Assembly (NCBI RefSeq): GCF_050908995.1
Contig: NC_135130.1
Location: forward strand, 7,495,001 to 7,559,000
Source of the DNA: Andrena cerasifolii
Lineage: Eukaryota; Arthropoda; Insecta; Hymenoptera; Andrenidae
Direction: 5' to 3'
Length of the DNA: 64,000 nucleotides
This document shows, piece after piece, positions 24,101 through 37,025 of the stretch (position 1 is the first letter of the stretch; the number at the start of each line of letters is the position of its first letter). A program made the position numbers and the translations under genes. Under the pieces are notes generated by a model, which was not told the origin of the DNA, made no database searches, and saw nothing but the letters and a program-made list of their open reading frames with translations.

Positions 24101-26292
24101 ATTACCCAAGCCGATCTGTTTAACTACCATCGAATTAAATTCCCCCCCCTGGCAGGAATTTAAATTAAATTAAAACGAAGCCGATACACTATCGCCGAGT
24201 ATTGATATCGACCTATATTTCCGGCATTGTAAATAAATCCCGAATTATTATCAATGTAGAATTCTCCAATGGCCCGGAACACCCGCAACAATGAAGAGGC
24301 AGCCACAAGTGGCTTTCTTTCTCATTTTACAGGGGAATGCGAAAGTGTCGCGAAGATACCGGAGTCAAGACCCAGGAAACCTGTTGCAAATAGTAATAAA
24401 AATTATTCAGAACCTCCCTCTTGCAGGATTTAAATTTCACTTGGGTTCACTTTAAACGATTTCGACAAAAAGCCCAGTTCTCTAGCCCAGTTTAGTTTTT
24501 CAGTTTTTTTTTAATCCCTTCTTTTTTTTCTGTCAAATATTCAGTTTTCAGTTTATACATGATATGTCTGTAAATTCCAGTGCTAGTATCAGCATTAAAT
24601 TTAAGCCTAGGTTAAGCCTCAGTTTTAAGTATGTAAGGTTAGGTTGCAAAACAGTTCTGCGACTGCCCCTGGCATTTGCGCTATTTGTATCTTCCTCTTC
24701 ACTCATTTTATTGTATCTTTGTGCAATAAAGACGCTTAATGATAACAACAATTCCTTTTTTAGCCCAGCCCACTCCAAACTATCTGTCTTCGTACGTGAC
24801 TTACGCATCGATGCGGAGGACTGATCGGTACTTAAGTTAGGTTATGTTGGGTAAAGCTGGAACTTGGATTAAATATGGCCTGTAACTCGTATACGATTGC
24901 GTGGATTGATTTATATTATAGCTCGTTAGATCCAAGCTGGATCTCCGTTATATATGGGCTGGAGGATATTAATTTTTGCAGGTCACGTAGGGGTGTAGGG
25001 GAAACACCAACCCTAACACACTAAGTCTGTTCCCCTGTCTGTCCCGCGCAGGAAAATTAGGACACCAATTCCTGGTTACACCAAGGCTATTCCCCTGTCT
25101 GTCCCTTACAGGAAAAGGGGGATACCAATCTCTGATCTAACCTCAACCCCCTTCCCCACCATTAAGCCTGAACGAGGCTGAAGCAACCACAGATTACTCC
25201 CAGTCGAGCTTCTTCACAGTCTCAGCAACGGTGAGTCAGCCCAGGTAGACCCCCAAGTTTTCGTCCTGAAATATGCTCGGCAAAATAAACACCCCTTTAA
25301 GCCGTGGGGGTGTGATTTGCATGCGGAGCTTCAGATATTTTTCCCGCCCAGTGCAATGAAGCAGTTCAGAAAATTCTTTAACGACAAGGGTAGAACCCAG
25401 ACTTGCGAGCGTCACTGTAACAATCGGGGGGTGGGCGGTAATCGTCGTGGACATTAATGCTCGCGATCGTACCGAAGGAAACGGAGCGAAAGAGTGAGAA
25501 GTGGAGGGTGTGAATGGCACACGCACACCGAGCTGCTCCTCGCAAGCGAACTGTAACGACTCGTGGCCTGCGAAGCATCGCTATTAGAATTTCTGCGTTT
25601 TAACGTGGATGAAGGGGGGGTGCGGGAGGCTTTGTTGTTTTTTACGAGCCGAGGAACTTCCAGTTGGAATTACGCGCGCGCACCGGCACGTAATTATCCC
25701 GGCACGGAGCTACCATCACTCCTGCCGGAGATTTAAAATTCCCTCATTAGCTAACAAGTCCACTTCCACCCTCTACCTCTGCTCGCGAGCAACGCTGGAA
25801 CTTTCTCAAAATTATCGGGCCACGTAGCGGCCTGAAATCTGGAATTCCCTTTCGCGCGAGTCCGCGATACTGTTATCCACGATAATTAAACAGCAACCGG
25901 GAATTCAGATCGCGAAGCGGACGTATGTGGCAGCTTTCGTTTATGGGGTGATTTATTTCGCTGATAATTCGTCGTACCCCGGGCGATCGTATTAAAGTAA
26001 CGATGGAGTAAATGTCTCCGCGGAAGATACCGCGAGATGTTGAAGCAGAGAAGTGGCTGACTGAAGTGGACCGACGTTTATTGCTGGAAGTGCCGTATTA
26101 AATATGGAGGAGCAAAGTGGAGAGTTTGGAGAGCAAACACATTCGCAGTATGCAACTCTAACTTACGTTCTGCGGAACTGCGGAATGCAATTTGATCATT
26201 GGAAACTTACATTGAAAATGTGGCAAATATGGCGCAAGTACAGGTGGAATGAATCCATCTGCAAAAGTAGTACATACGGATTTTGCGATTCA
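21174..26292. other. 5.1 kb without a recognised gene
   Basis: The stretch has alternating AT-rich and GC/CpG-rich segments (GC-rich around 21990-22520 and 25440-25830). Overlapping frames in the GC-rich parts, such as 21991-22431 and 22229-22540, lack family features. Near 24630 and 24836 short GTTAGGTT motifs occur singly, not as telomeric arrays. This could be intron, intergenic sequence or regulatory DNA. Confidence 0.45.
25010..25137. repeat. ~61-bp tandem duplication
   Basis: Two adjacent copies share TTCCCCTGTCTGTCCC and a following CAGGAAAA...ACACCAAT / ATACCAAT segment, about 61 bp apart. This is an ordinary local duplication with modest divergence. Confidence 0.7.
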
Positions 26293-27010
26293 TTAAGGGA
26301 TGATGCCACTGTAGAGTTCGAAAAGGCAGCCTGATTTTGAGAATTTTTTATGCGAGTATAGTGAATTGAATACAAAATCTGTTTGAAGCCCATTATTGTA
26401 TATACTATGAGGTATAATCACAATTTTTAAAAAAAAATTTGAATACAAAATGGCGGCGCCACAGCTCAACGAAAGAAGCTTCTTCTGAAAAACAGTGTTC
26501 TGCGGCCGGAAAGATTTCTCCTTCAATTTTTGACCTAGAACGAAAAACCGAAATTTTTTGAGATTTATATAAAATTAGAATTAAAAAAATAGTGATTTTT
26601 GTAGGAAAAGTGCGTGATTGAACAAAATACAAAACTGCCATAACCTCAAAATTGTTGAAACGTTTCGGTCAATGACGCACCGTTCTTACAAACAACAGTA
26701 TTTTTTAATTTCCTCATGTACTTTCCGAGATAATCTTAAATAGCACTAAAAAATTTTGGTTCTTTATTCTAGCTCCAAAGTTGAAGGAGAAATTTTTCCG
26801 GCCGCGGAACACTGTTTTTCAGAAGAAGCTTCTTTTGTTGAGCTGAGGCGCCGCCATTTTATATTAAAAAAGTTTTAAAAAATTGTGATCATACCTCAAG
26901 GTATGTACAATAAAGGCCTTCAAACAGATTTTGTATTCCATTCACTATACTCGCATAAAAAATTCTCAAAACCAGGCTGCTTTTCCGGACTCTAGAGTGG
27001 CATTACATAA
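26293..27010. mobile_element. fold-back element with long inverted arms
   Basis: The arms include TTTTGAGAATTTTTTATGCG (left) and its inverse near 26957-26976, extending outward through ATGCCACT...AGAG and inward through AATGGCGGCGCC. TTAA (26293-26296) precedes GGGATGATGCCAC on the left; the right edge reads GGCATTACATAA, so a TTAA duplication there would be degraded. The centre (26560-26760) is single-copy AT-rich sequence. No protein is encoded. Confidence 0.75.
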
Positions 27011-28237
27011 AACTTGTTTTGTACAGGCAATTTTAAACACGACTTAGGCTTTAAATTTCAGTCAAATTTTTAGGCTAAAATTCTCTTCCAATGTCCACCA
27101 TTTTCACAAAAATCAATAATTTGACAAATCGCTAGGCGCTTCTGTAAAAAAAATTCTGAAACTTACAGATGAATTTCGGGTCTCCAGGATAGCCCAACCC
27201 CTTGACAGCCCTGCGCGTGGAAATCAGCGTTGCGTTTTAATAGAAACGTTCCGCAGTCCTCGCGGTCGCGTCCATCGTTAAGGGAGACTCTCAGCCCTGG
27301 ATATTCACCGCCTCGCCGCAAAGAATCCCGCGGAATGTTCACCCGGAGCCCCGTGAAATTCATCATCGTCATCCGAGTCGAAGTTCATCCTGGTCCAAAG
27401 GGGATTTCGCCTCCCCTTTCGGTCCACTTCCCTCCCAGCATCCCTCTCAACTCGGCGATCTGCTCGCCCGCCCTCGTTACATCCTGCTGTTAGATTCGTT
27501 CCACCCTCTCCCCTCCCCCACGCTCCTCCCCTCTGGCGACAGTGTCCACCGAGCGGAGCACTTTTGTGCCCGTTTACGGGGCCGTTGCGTTTTTCATCCC
27601 CCGCGGCTCGGTTAATGAATGCCGCTGTAAAACAGAAAGTGCTCCGCGAATTCATCGCGGTGCCGCGGTTATCTCTGCCGCAGCCGCGACTTCCTGCCGG
27701 CGCGGATCCGGCCTGGGCCACGGGGATTTTGGGGCAACGATCGATCCATTAGAGCCCGGCGGCATATCAGCGGCCGGCTGCAGGCTCGGCTATTAACGAG
27801 CCGGATTTATTTTAACAAACAAGGATTCTGACGTTCATTTATTTCCGCGGGGATGCAGGAAGAAACCCTTTGAATTTCAGTGGCTTCGCGCGGGGGACGC
27901 TTCTGTGAATTTAGGGGGTGGCATTCGATGTATTATCGTGACAGGGGAGCGTGGTTTGTAGCAGAATGTGAAATTTGATGGCTGAAGCTGGGTGAATGTG
28001 TGCAAAATACCAATGACGAGAAATTGAACAGTTTTGAATGTTTTATCTACGCTATTATGTATGGTTTTAATAATATAAATATTTGGAAATTGTGTTTCTT
28101 TATTTTTTTAGTAAAGACACATTTTAAAAACAACCCCATTCAGAAAAGTTTGGCGGGAGGCTTTACAAATATTTATACGGCGGGAAGTAATAAATGGGCA
28201 TATAAAAATAAATAATTCTCAGTTGAAGTTAAATAAA
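27011..28237. other. no gene recognised; CpG-rich patch 27220-27790
   Basis: A GC- and CpG-rich patch of ~570 bp lies within AT-rich surroundings. It opens overlapping frames on both strands (27305-27721 minus, 27542-27796 plus) but no recognisable product. It may be a conserved regulatory island, which is inference from composition only. Confidence 0.4.
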
Positions 28238-29269
28238 TTCCCATCTTCGGGAATTTATTTTGCAAAAGCTATTAGTTTATATCATCTGGCGTTTTGCCTG
28301 CATTTTAAGGTATGTTTGAAGTAATACTCAGAATTTTTTCCACCCTCAAAAAAATTATTTTCAAAATGGAAAAACCATGTTTATTTTCTTTATTATGCTG
28401 GTCGCTATGGTTGGAACCTCGGGCGAGTTTAAATTTATCAGTAAAAATCGAACATTCTTTCCAAAATGCTGTCGTTCTGCAAATTTGTATTGTTAGGGGG
28501 CCTCTGTGGTTCCAACCATAACGACAAACATAATAAAGAAAACAAACCTTAGTTTTTCCATTTTTTATGACTAGAACAGTTCCCACACCAACCCCCGTCG
28601 AAAAAGAATTTTTTTGAAGAAGTTTTCGTTATCGACTATATCTACAGTAGCGGACAAAATAGTTACCACTTTTTCGATTTGCTTTATTTTTGTAATTTTT
28701 TAACATATTCTGACAAATAATTGAAAGCTGTATAAAACACAGTTAAAATTGAATTTATGTAACTAACAAAAACAAATTTTATGACGTTGAATAGGATAAC
28801 ACTTTTTTGGGGCCAACAAAGAAGCGACCACTTTTGGTATTTTTTTAGGCCGACCTAAAAGCAGAAGGAGAGATTTTTTATTACTTTTCAAAAGTGGTAA
28901 CTTTTTAACAGCTTTAAAAGGGTGTTGCCGTGTTTAATGTTATGTAGGGATTTTATTAATTAGTTAAATAAATTCAACTTTAACTGGGTTTTATACAGCT
29001 TTCAATTCTCTATCAGAATATGTATATTGGGCACACGCTGCAGTTTTGAGTTGATGTTAAAAAATAATTGAGGTAGAGTGGATCGAAAAAGTGGTAACTT
29101 TTTTGTCCGCTACTGTATGTTTGTATGCGATAAACAAGTTCAAAAAATTCTGAGTATTACTTCAAACATACCATAATATGCAGGCAAAACGCCAGATAGT
29201 ATAAACTTATAGTTTTTGTTAAATAAATTCCCAAAGATGGCGTTGAAAACCGGGCAGCTACCCCCTTAA
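28238..29269. mobile_element. composite fold-back element with two nested insertions
   Basis: Outer arms contain TATGTTTGAAGTAATACTCA (28311) and its inverse near 29151, plus GGCGTTTTGCCTGCAT and its inverse. The right border runs to ...GCAGCTACCCCC then TTAA (29266-29269), a TTAA/GGGG-type edge; the matching left edge is missing. Within the left part is a second palindrome (28366-28565) with arms containing GGTTGGAACC / GGTTCCAACC. A Tc1-type MITE (28645-29115) has inserted in the centre. Confidence 0.75.
28645..29115. mobile_element. Tc1/mariner-type MITE, copy A
   Basis: This 471-bp element starts CAGTAGCGGACAAAATAGTT and ends with the inverse ...TTTTTTGTCCGCTACTG, flanked by TA (28643-28644 and 29116-29117). 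The interior is largely palindromic, including GCTGTATAAAACACAG and its inverse. A second copy is at 45379-45908. TA target duplication and a CAGT start fit the Tc1/mariner class. Confidence 0.9.
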
Positions 29270-29825
29270 AAGCTCATAAATAGCTGAATTAATCAATATT
29301 TCTCAGGTAAGCGATATTATAATATTTTTCAAGACGCCAATTCTCCCGCTTGGGATTGAGAATCTTTAGATTTCAGCAGTTCGAACCCTTGCATGAAGCG
29401 CAAACAATTTCTTTTTCAGCGAAGACAAACCACAAGCAAAAATATCAATCACCCTTCCAATCGAGAACGATTTGAATTTGCGTAGACGAAATTAGGCGCA
29501 GTCACCCCAACATTAATTTGCCCGAGTATGGACGATATTAATAAACATTTCGAGCGAAGGGTAGCAGAATGGACGAAGCACCCTGAATTCTATTAAAAGA
29601 TTTATTAAAAGCAGGCTTGGGTAAGATCTATGTTAAAACTAAAATTACTGTACACATCCCAAAAGATCATAAAACAAACGTAGCAAGTGTATCGAAAATA
29701 ACAAACTCCAACCCCCGTCTGGGGGTGACTTCTCACCATCTTAAGCCGCCGGTCCACGCCATGTGGATCGCGTTGAGGTAGGCGCGAGCGAAAAAGCGGA
29801 AAAGGGTGGCTGCATTTCGGCACTA

Positions 29826-30120
29826 GGGGCGACGGTGTCGCGGGGGTTGGTTGCCGGAGACCCGGGGGTTGGAAGTGACGTCGGGCCGTAGTGTCTCCGT
29901 GGACAGCAACAACGCCGCCACGCAGCCTACCCAGGCCTCCGGTCGCGGTCTCCTGCGCACCCTGCTCGCGACAACCCCCAAGCTGATTTTCCCGCGCAAC
30001 CCCTTCGACTCGAGTTCCTTAGTCGCGCGTGGTCGAAGCCGCGGAAACGTTGTCCGGGGCGTCGGAGAGCCACTGCGGAGACGCACAGCGAGGACTCCCT
30101 TACACGCGCTCCACCCCTAG
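29826..30120 (+). other. possible coding exon or pseudogene fragment in CpG-rich block
   Basis: An open frame without an ATG (bounded upstream by an in-frame TAG at 29824) reads through GRGLLRTLLATTPKLIFPRN and ends at the TAG at 30118-30120. The R-x-LL-[KR]-x-[IL]-L-x-T-x-P spacing is reminiscent of the short N-terminal CENP-T motif, but this is a weak resemblance. No good acceptor precedes it and no donor follows in frame. It may be an exon, a decayed fragment or chance in GC-rich DNA. Confidence 0.22.
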
Positions 30121-30729
30121 ATGGGACTGCCGAGGCCAGCAACCCCCTGCGAAAGATTTTCAGAGCCGTCCGCGTGCTGCAGTTCCCGAGGCTCGCCGGA
30201 TGGTGGGGAATTTTTTTAATCGCGCGTGAATGGAGGACTGCGAGCTCGCTGGACGTTTAGAAGAAGGGCTGCAGAGGGGGTGGAGAGTTAATCGACTGAG
30301 CTTCGCGGCTGCTGGAAGCTACGGCGCGACGGTGTGCGGCGGAAGGGGATCGAACGGACAGCTTCCTCGTGGTGGTTGATATTAATTCCTGCTGCTCGGC
30401 TTCTGTGCTCGGGTTTGGTGGCGCGGGATAAACTGTCCCCGGCACGGGCCACTGTGCTCGCGGAGTGATGGATCTCGTTTCGTCCGGGGAACGTCGGGCG
30501 GAGTTAGGCAGAACGTTTGACGACTGAGGCTGGCGCGAGGGGGACCGAACGGTCTCGTGACGGAGCGGCGATAAAGCTCCGGTGTTTCGATAGCTCTCGA
30601 GGCTTTTTCCCGCCGTCGAACGGGGCAACTGCTCGCGTGTCGATCCGGCCTGTCAGATAGCGGAGAACACACGTCTGGCTCGGCTCTGTCGTATTTTCTT
30701 TTCTCGCGACAGCATTACCGACGATTAAG
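30121..30729 (+). promoter_or_regulatory. CpG-rich block ending in a strong donor; possible promoter and 5' non-coding exon
   Basis: The segment is GC-rich with many CpG and ends CCGACGATTAAG followed by GTAAGT at 30730, an excellent 5' splice donor. No ATG opens a long frame before the donor, so if transcribed it would be a non-coding first exon, with its coding exons far to the right or beyond the window. The long minus-strand frames here (30257-30628, 30504-31079) look compositional. RNA data would be decisive. Confidence 0.35.
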
Positions 30730-31653
30730 GTAAGTCGGCTGTCACGCTTTCTACTTTGGCGTGGGCGTATCATCCCTGACGTGCTTTTACGGGACGCTCC
30801 GCCGGCGTAACCGGGCATTAAAGCTAAGCGACTGCGAGCCGTAACATTAATTGCCTGGACGCGACACGCACGGGAAGTCAGGGCGAACGGTCGAGCTAAT
30901 TGTTTTCGCAGGCGTGCGAGCTGTTTTTCGGCGGCTAGGTGTGTAATTTGTCGCGTAAGAGGCGGGGGGGAATAATTGCTCGCGCATGGGACAGAGGTAA
31001 TAGTCACTCGAGCAACAGCTCTGGCGTATAATCGGTCGAGCAAGGGATATAGTAAACCATTAGTCGGACGGTAATGCACACCGAGCGCGTCCCAGCTGCG
31101 GAGTTGTTCCTTATACTGGTAATTTTGTTATCACGAGAATGAATGTTATTTTTTAGTAGTACAGTGTCACAGAAATATCAAACGAATAGGGGTATCGGGG
31201 AGGTTTGTTTGAATATTGCTCGTTGGGGTGCGTGAAATTGATTCTTATTATTATGGGATTTAGCGCTGTCGCGCATCTAAAATTATAATCATGGGCGAAT
31301 CTATTAGCCTGCGTAACCATTTGACTGTATCCATTGGAATATTAATAGCAGATAGGTTGTGAATAATTCTGAAATTGGATATCTTGAAAATCAGATCGGC
31401 GTGGATACCAGATACGAGGACAAAGCTGGATCTTAATATTCTGCCGAATTTCTCCCCCGGTGAATCTCTGAACTGACTTCCAGTAGTGTAAGCGATAATA
31501 GATCAGACGCCTCTTTGAAATACTTAGGGCGAATTTAAATATAACAAAAAGCAGTGCTTCGTAGAGAGAATATAATTATTTAATATTGAGTATAAGTGAA
31601 GTTCCAGTTCTAACTACACGAATAGAAATTCCAAGCGAAACTGGGACTTGTTG
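30730..31653. other. no gene recognised
   Basis: This lies downstream of the candidate donor site and shades from GC-rich to AT-rich. No exon or repeat was seen. Confidence 0.45.
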
Positions 31654-31655
31654 TA

Positions 31656-32424
31656 GGGGAGAGATGCTATAAAAGGGATTAGTTAGTTTAGTGTTCATTT
31701 CTGTCGATGTCATTATAGGTATTTAAAAAGTAAGTACATCAATAGATGGAGTGTTTATTTCCCTTTAATAAAAGTATATTACAAACTCATAAAGTGTAAT
31801 GGAAAATAACAAAATCTTCGATTTTCAATTAAGTGGGAAATGTCCCTTTTACGAGTAGGTGGTTTTAAATGGGACATTATAAGTCATGAAAGGGACACTT
31901 TAATAAAAATAAAATTATTATAAAGTATTACAATTATAATTGTAAATCTTACTGTTACAAAACAATGGAATCTACGAAAAAATTAACTCTTTGTAATATA
32001 AATCATCAATATTTTCGTTAATGCTTTAGCTTCATTTCAATATTACTGTTAATGCTTTAGCAGCATTTTTAGTTGTAAAGTAACATTTTGTATAAAATTT
32101 ATATCTAAATTTATGAATACCCACGAGTGGTAAATATAAGCACGTATATAAGAAATCTATAAAACACTTAAATAATAAAAGTAGTTTAGAATTAAATTCT
32201 ACTTGAACAAAAATGAGATCAATTGTACTGAAATAAGTAGGTACCTTATCATATTGCAGATTAAAGATTTTATTATTAATTTTCCACGATAAAGTTTGTC
32301 GCTTTGAATAGTCACTGTATTAATTCTTAAACTTGAAACAAACTTGCATGTGTAATGCGTTTCGAATTTTTGGCAATTCGATTTGTCCCATTTAAAACCT
32401 GCCCCAATTATAGCACCTCTCCCC
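31656..32424. mobile_element. TA-flanked MITE with GGGGAGAG ends
   Basis: The left end is GGGGAGAGATGCTATAA and the right end is the inverse of GGGGAGAGGTGCTATAATTG, with TA at 31654-31655 and 32425-32426. The interior has partially matching AAATGGGACA segments (around 31868 and 32390). It is 769 bp and AT-rich, with no coding frame. The class is uncertain (Tc1/mariner-like by TA duplication). Confidence 0.75.
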
Positions 32425-32426
32425 TA

Positions 32427-34084
32427 CCTGAAATTCCGAAGAAACTCTGCAACAATTAAATATTTTCTGGACACAGAATATCCTCCACAATATCAACCAA
32501 TCAACATTAATTGACTCCCAGAAGTACAATTTCAATTCTCAACCCCTACAACCTCAGGAGCACAAACCAAAAGCCTCAAACTTCACAGTTTTCAAAGTTT
32601 CAACCCCATAAAGCTATCTCACTATCCTCCCCCATAACCTGCAGTGATACTTCCCTGTGGCACGCACCAGACACCAGAAACCCTTACGAGACTCCTTATC
32701 TCTCTCTCCACTTCACAGAACTTCACTCGAAACCTTCCCCCTGCCCCCTCAATCTTCAGCCTCCATCGCAGCATACAACAGCAAAACACAAGCCTCTCGA
32801 AATTTCCACTGGCGAAAGCTGAAAACAGATCTACTAGAATTGCGAGTGCCAGCAAATAGAAGTCGCCCCCTTGTGTTCCTTTCTCCCCATCCCCCAGGCT
32901 TCACCTCGATTCTCGCCACAGGTGTTCCAGGCGGTTAAAACCGAAATCTCCTCGAATTTCAAGGCTCCATTACAAAGAGCCTTGAAGAGGGATCAGGATA
33001 TCCAGCGATGCGGCTCGCTTTGACCCGCCTTCCACTTGTTACGTTGAAAAGCGTACTTTTCTGAGCGTGTGGTGTCCCTTCGAGTCACCGCGCCGTGTAA
33101 TTAATCTCCCATTCAACGTCAGATAAGGCAGAGACTTCAGCCGGGTCTCGCATCAAAACGCGATAGGGGCGACATCGGCAGACGGGGGTTGCATTATCGT
33201 CGTCCGAGTCCAAGTGGTGTTTTCCACTTCGAGATTTTCCAGGGAATTTCGATCGCCTTTCACCGACTCTTGTTCCCCGAGCGACGCGAATTTATCGTTC
33301 CCCGTTTAATTGAAAAGCCCCCTCCCCCGTCGCGAGGGAGCCGCCATTCTTTCGATCGCCTCTGTGCCGAATAAAATTCGTTGCTACTACGCGGCATTTC
33401 GACGCGTGTGCAACCGGGAACGACGGTGCACGCTCGAGCTAAGGAAGGATACACAACCTGCCAGCAGAATTGAAATTTCAGAAAAAAAGTTTCATTCAAC
33501 GCAACATTATAATATTCTTTAAGCTAATAATAATAGGAACGTTTGTTCCTCTTCTTATGAACTTCGAGGCGTGGTTTCATATTTTAAAAATCAAACGGGT
33601 TAAAATAACAAACCACGCGTTATTTTTAGGTCCTCAAAAACATATTCAAAAACCGAAGCAATCGGAGGTGGACACCTGAAAACTTCCCCTAGTAAGAGAA
33701 ATTGTATTTCGATTTTTTTATGCTGCGATTGGTGACAGAGTTCAAATGCTTTCCACTTTAAGTTAGTCCGATTTAAGTGGATTGCCAATGTTAAAGCTAG
33801 ATCGTTGGTGCTTCTGTTCATGATGTGTAATTAAATGTTGGTTTATTTAATGCTTAAGCTTGCTGGCCCTTGTAACACTGGCCGGAGGTATTTATTGTTC
33901 GGAAGCTTCTTCAATGGTTTCGTAAGTAGATCGATACTCGAATTCACGTTGCTGTGGTGGCGATGCAATATAAGGCATTTGAGCGACGTCCACTTGCTCG
34001 ACATCTTCGTGTAATCGATAAATTGCTGGCTTAATCGAGTTGTAATATTCATCATTTCAGGGGGATCGTTACGTGATAATTGCT
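32427..34084. other. no gene recognised
   Basis: This is unique sequence with a C-rich plus-strand segment (32500-32940) that opens three overlapping frames without domain features. Nothing else was seen. Confidence 0.5.
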
Positions 34085-34088
34085 TTAA

Positions 34089-35043
34089 GCGGTCATTCTA
34101 CTTTGAACCGCCGAAAAATTAAGCTATTTTTAATGATATTTTTCTTAATAAATGCAACGTATAATGAAATAAATATTTTTGGTATTTTGGTCAAATTTGC
34201 CACCGAGGCGCTAGTTGCGAAAATATGAAGACCGTTTGAGTTACAATTTTTTTAAGAACTTTAATAAAGATTTAAAGATATTTCATAAATTTTTATTGAT
34301 TCTTAAAAACACTGTACTTTGACATAAAAATTACAAAGTTGAAAAAATATTGTGAAACCTTGGTTTTTTACGTTTCAGTTTTGGGTATTTTTGACCCGGT
34401 AGCGACAACCTGTGTTACAATATGGGGTGCGCCTCCCGCCGGGTGAAGCTACCCTTATATTGTACAAAAAAAATTAAAAAGGATTTTTGCAATTTGTATT
34501 AATTGTTTTTTTTAAAGTGTAAATATGGCACCTAAACAAGAGGTATGTTTACGGCGTAGGTGATTTCCCGGCTCAGGCTTATCCGAAACAACAAATTCCC
34601 CTAGCTCAATTAACAACTTTTGTTGAAAAGTAAGAAAGTGCGCCGGTTTGAAAAAAAGTGTTTAGCAAAACACACAAAAGGATGTATTCTCGGGTGTTCC
34701 ATGTGAAGAATCTAGGTTATTTATCGACTAAAATTGTTGATTCAGCTAGGGTCTATAGCGACACTCATACAGATTAAGAATCTTTCGGAATTTTTTGTTT
34801 CGGATAAGCCTGAGCCGGGAAATCACCTACGCCGCAAATATACCTCTTTTTTTACGTGCCATATTGACACTGTAAAAAAGAATTTTTAAAACAAATTAAA
34901 AAAATTCTTTTTAATTTGTTTCTATAATATAAGAGTAGCTTAATAAATACCAAAAAGATTTATTTCATTATATGTTGTATTTACTCAGAAAAAAATCTTT
35001 ACAAATTGCTTAATTTTTCGGTCGATCATAGTAGACTGACCCC
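34089..35043. mobile_element. TTAA-flanked palindromic MITE, family 2 copy 1
   Basis: TTAA lies at 34085-34088 and 35044-35047. The ends contain TCATTCTACTTTGAACCG and the inverse TCGATCATAGTAGACTGACC. Inner palindromic landmarks are TTTCCCGGCTCAGGCTTATC (34566) and its inverse near 34803-34822, and AATGAAATAAAT-type segments. It is about 955 bp. The relative at 48334-49063 shares the same landmarks. No transposase is encoded. Confidence 0.88.
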
Positions 35044-35047
35044 TTAA

Positions 35048-36348
35048 AGTGCGCTGCTTTTAATTTTGGAAAGACTGTCTTATAGGATGTATCAAAGCTC
35101 GACTTTAATGACGAATAATGAAGGACATTAGTTAGAATTGTAAGGGTAGTTTGGCAGTGTTAATGCTTAAGAGGAAGGAAACTTTCGATTTATAATATTA
35201 TAGCAATACTATCAGTCTCAGTAGTAAAATCAGTACTTACTCAGCCAAGAGTTCGAGATTTTCAATTTGAAAGCGAGAAGCTCGTATATTCCAGAAATAT
35301 TTGCACTTGGAATTACAGTAACAAGGTTTCACGAGGCTAGATCACAATAACTTGTCCTATTTCTCTCCATGCTGTTCCCCAAATCAGTGACCGCCAGTAG
35401 TACAATCGATAATTCGTCAGACACTTCTTTTCCAATTCCTCTGGCGTTTCGAAATATTACGTAAACCGACGTTTCAAGGAGTCACTACAATCTTTCAAAC
35501 ACCCAATGCAACCGAATTAATGATATAAAATTAATAACAGAAACTTTCCATATCAAATTGGGAAGCTATCAACGAAAACAGTATTGCACATCAAATTTCG
35601 AAAGGGATTTCTCCCCGGTGTTTGCGAATGCCGAAAAGGTAGAAATTGTAACAGTAGCGTCTGAGATTAATTATGAAGGGACAGGGTACAGGAATGTTCA
35701 CCGCGAAACAGAAATATTTGAGTCTCTTTGTCACGTTGTTGCGTTGCATTATTGCATTCCTATATCTACTTCGGACGGCCACACATTTCTAGACAGTGGA
35801 AGCAGATACAAAGAAAGAATAACAAATGAATGGATGCTCTGGCGGAATTATTCAACGAATATACGCAACCCGACATGTCAAAGGTAGAAGCTTGAATAAC
35901 AATTGCGTATCGCGAATGACATGCTTCGGAGTTGCTTCGCAGTGACAATCAGAAGGATACATCATAATTATGCCGCTAACGTTACACAGAGAATGCTCAT
36001 TGAAGGAACACGGCCCGCTGAAACGATATTTCGGTTCACACGCAACGTAGACACAATTGATTCTTGTGTCAATTGGAGCTGAGGAATTATTTAGCTTCTA
36101 CGAGGCACGGAGCTATAATATTAATTAGACTCGTTTGAAACCCGAAACTACTGTTGCAATGCAAATTAGAAATTCGAGGATTGCCATGGTCTCGTTTCCA
36201 AAATTGTTTAATTGCTGTTATTCAGTTAATGAAGGTTTCCTAGTTGCTTTCTAGCGGATGCTAAATATACCACATTGCATAAATAATTCCAGGGATCGTA
36301 TTCTAATAGGGTAACGACCGGAATAGGCGAATTAAATCTATATCTATA
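35048..36348. other. no gene recognised
   Basis: This is unique AT-rich sequence. The longest frame (35558-35887, 109 codons) shows no family features and overlaps antisense frames of similar length. Confidence 0.5.
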
Positions 36349-37025
36349 TCTATACTATTATGTAAAGAGAGAGCCGATTTTTATGTTCGCGCAAAACTCA
36401 AGGCCTATTGAACTGATCGTCTTCAAATTTTAACACGTTATTTCTGCATAATCTAGGATGGACATAGGCTACGTATCATGTCTCAGAAACGCGTTATTAA
36501 CATGTAATTTATGTGTAAACATTTCATGTGGACGGCTGTTCCGCAGACCACGTGACTCGTGTATACGGCAGTCTACTTCGCACGCGCATGCGCGTATTCG
36601 GCCCGCGCGATACCTCGCCCGCAGTAGTACCGTGATGTCACCACCAGATGGCAAAGCTTTTCGCGCGCTTTCTCGCTAGAGAAGTGGGTTACCGCGGACA
36701 TATATGTCAGAATGTACTTTCTGCTTTATATAGTAAGATACAGTGGTAAATCCCCTGGACTTATAAGAGTGAATTTTAACTTAGGAGAAGTTCAAATAGG
36801 AGCGATGGATAATACCTGCCATCATTGCTCCGGCAGGTATTGCGCAACAACAATTCATCCTAATGTCAGAAAATCATTATACCAAGAATATTATCTTCCC
36901 CGAAATATTACGAAGAAATCAAGCTTTTTTTCAAAATACTTAATTTCTATAAAAGATAATTAGTTCTAATGAACATGAATTAGGCACGCTGATATGTCGG
37001 ACGAAGCCGAGATGGGGGAAGCTAG
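36349..37025 (+). mobile_element. Helitron-like non-autonomous element
   Basis: The element begins TCTATACTATTATGTAAAG after an A and ends GACGAAGCCGAGATGGGGG...CTAG before a T, the insertion pattern and end motif of Helitrons. The 3' end matches the relics at 12254 and 5164. A frame at 36712-36963 contains DNTCHHCSGRYC, a CxxC-type knuckle reminiscent of motifs near the N-terminus of Helitron replicases. This may be a remnant of the autonomous protein (weak resemblance). No Rep or helicase motif is seen. Confidence 0.8.
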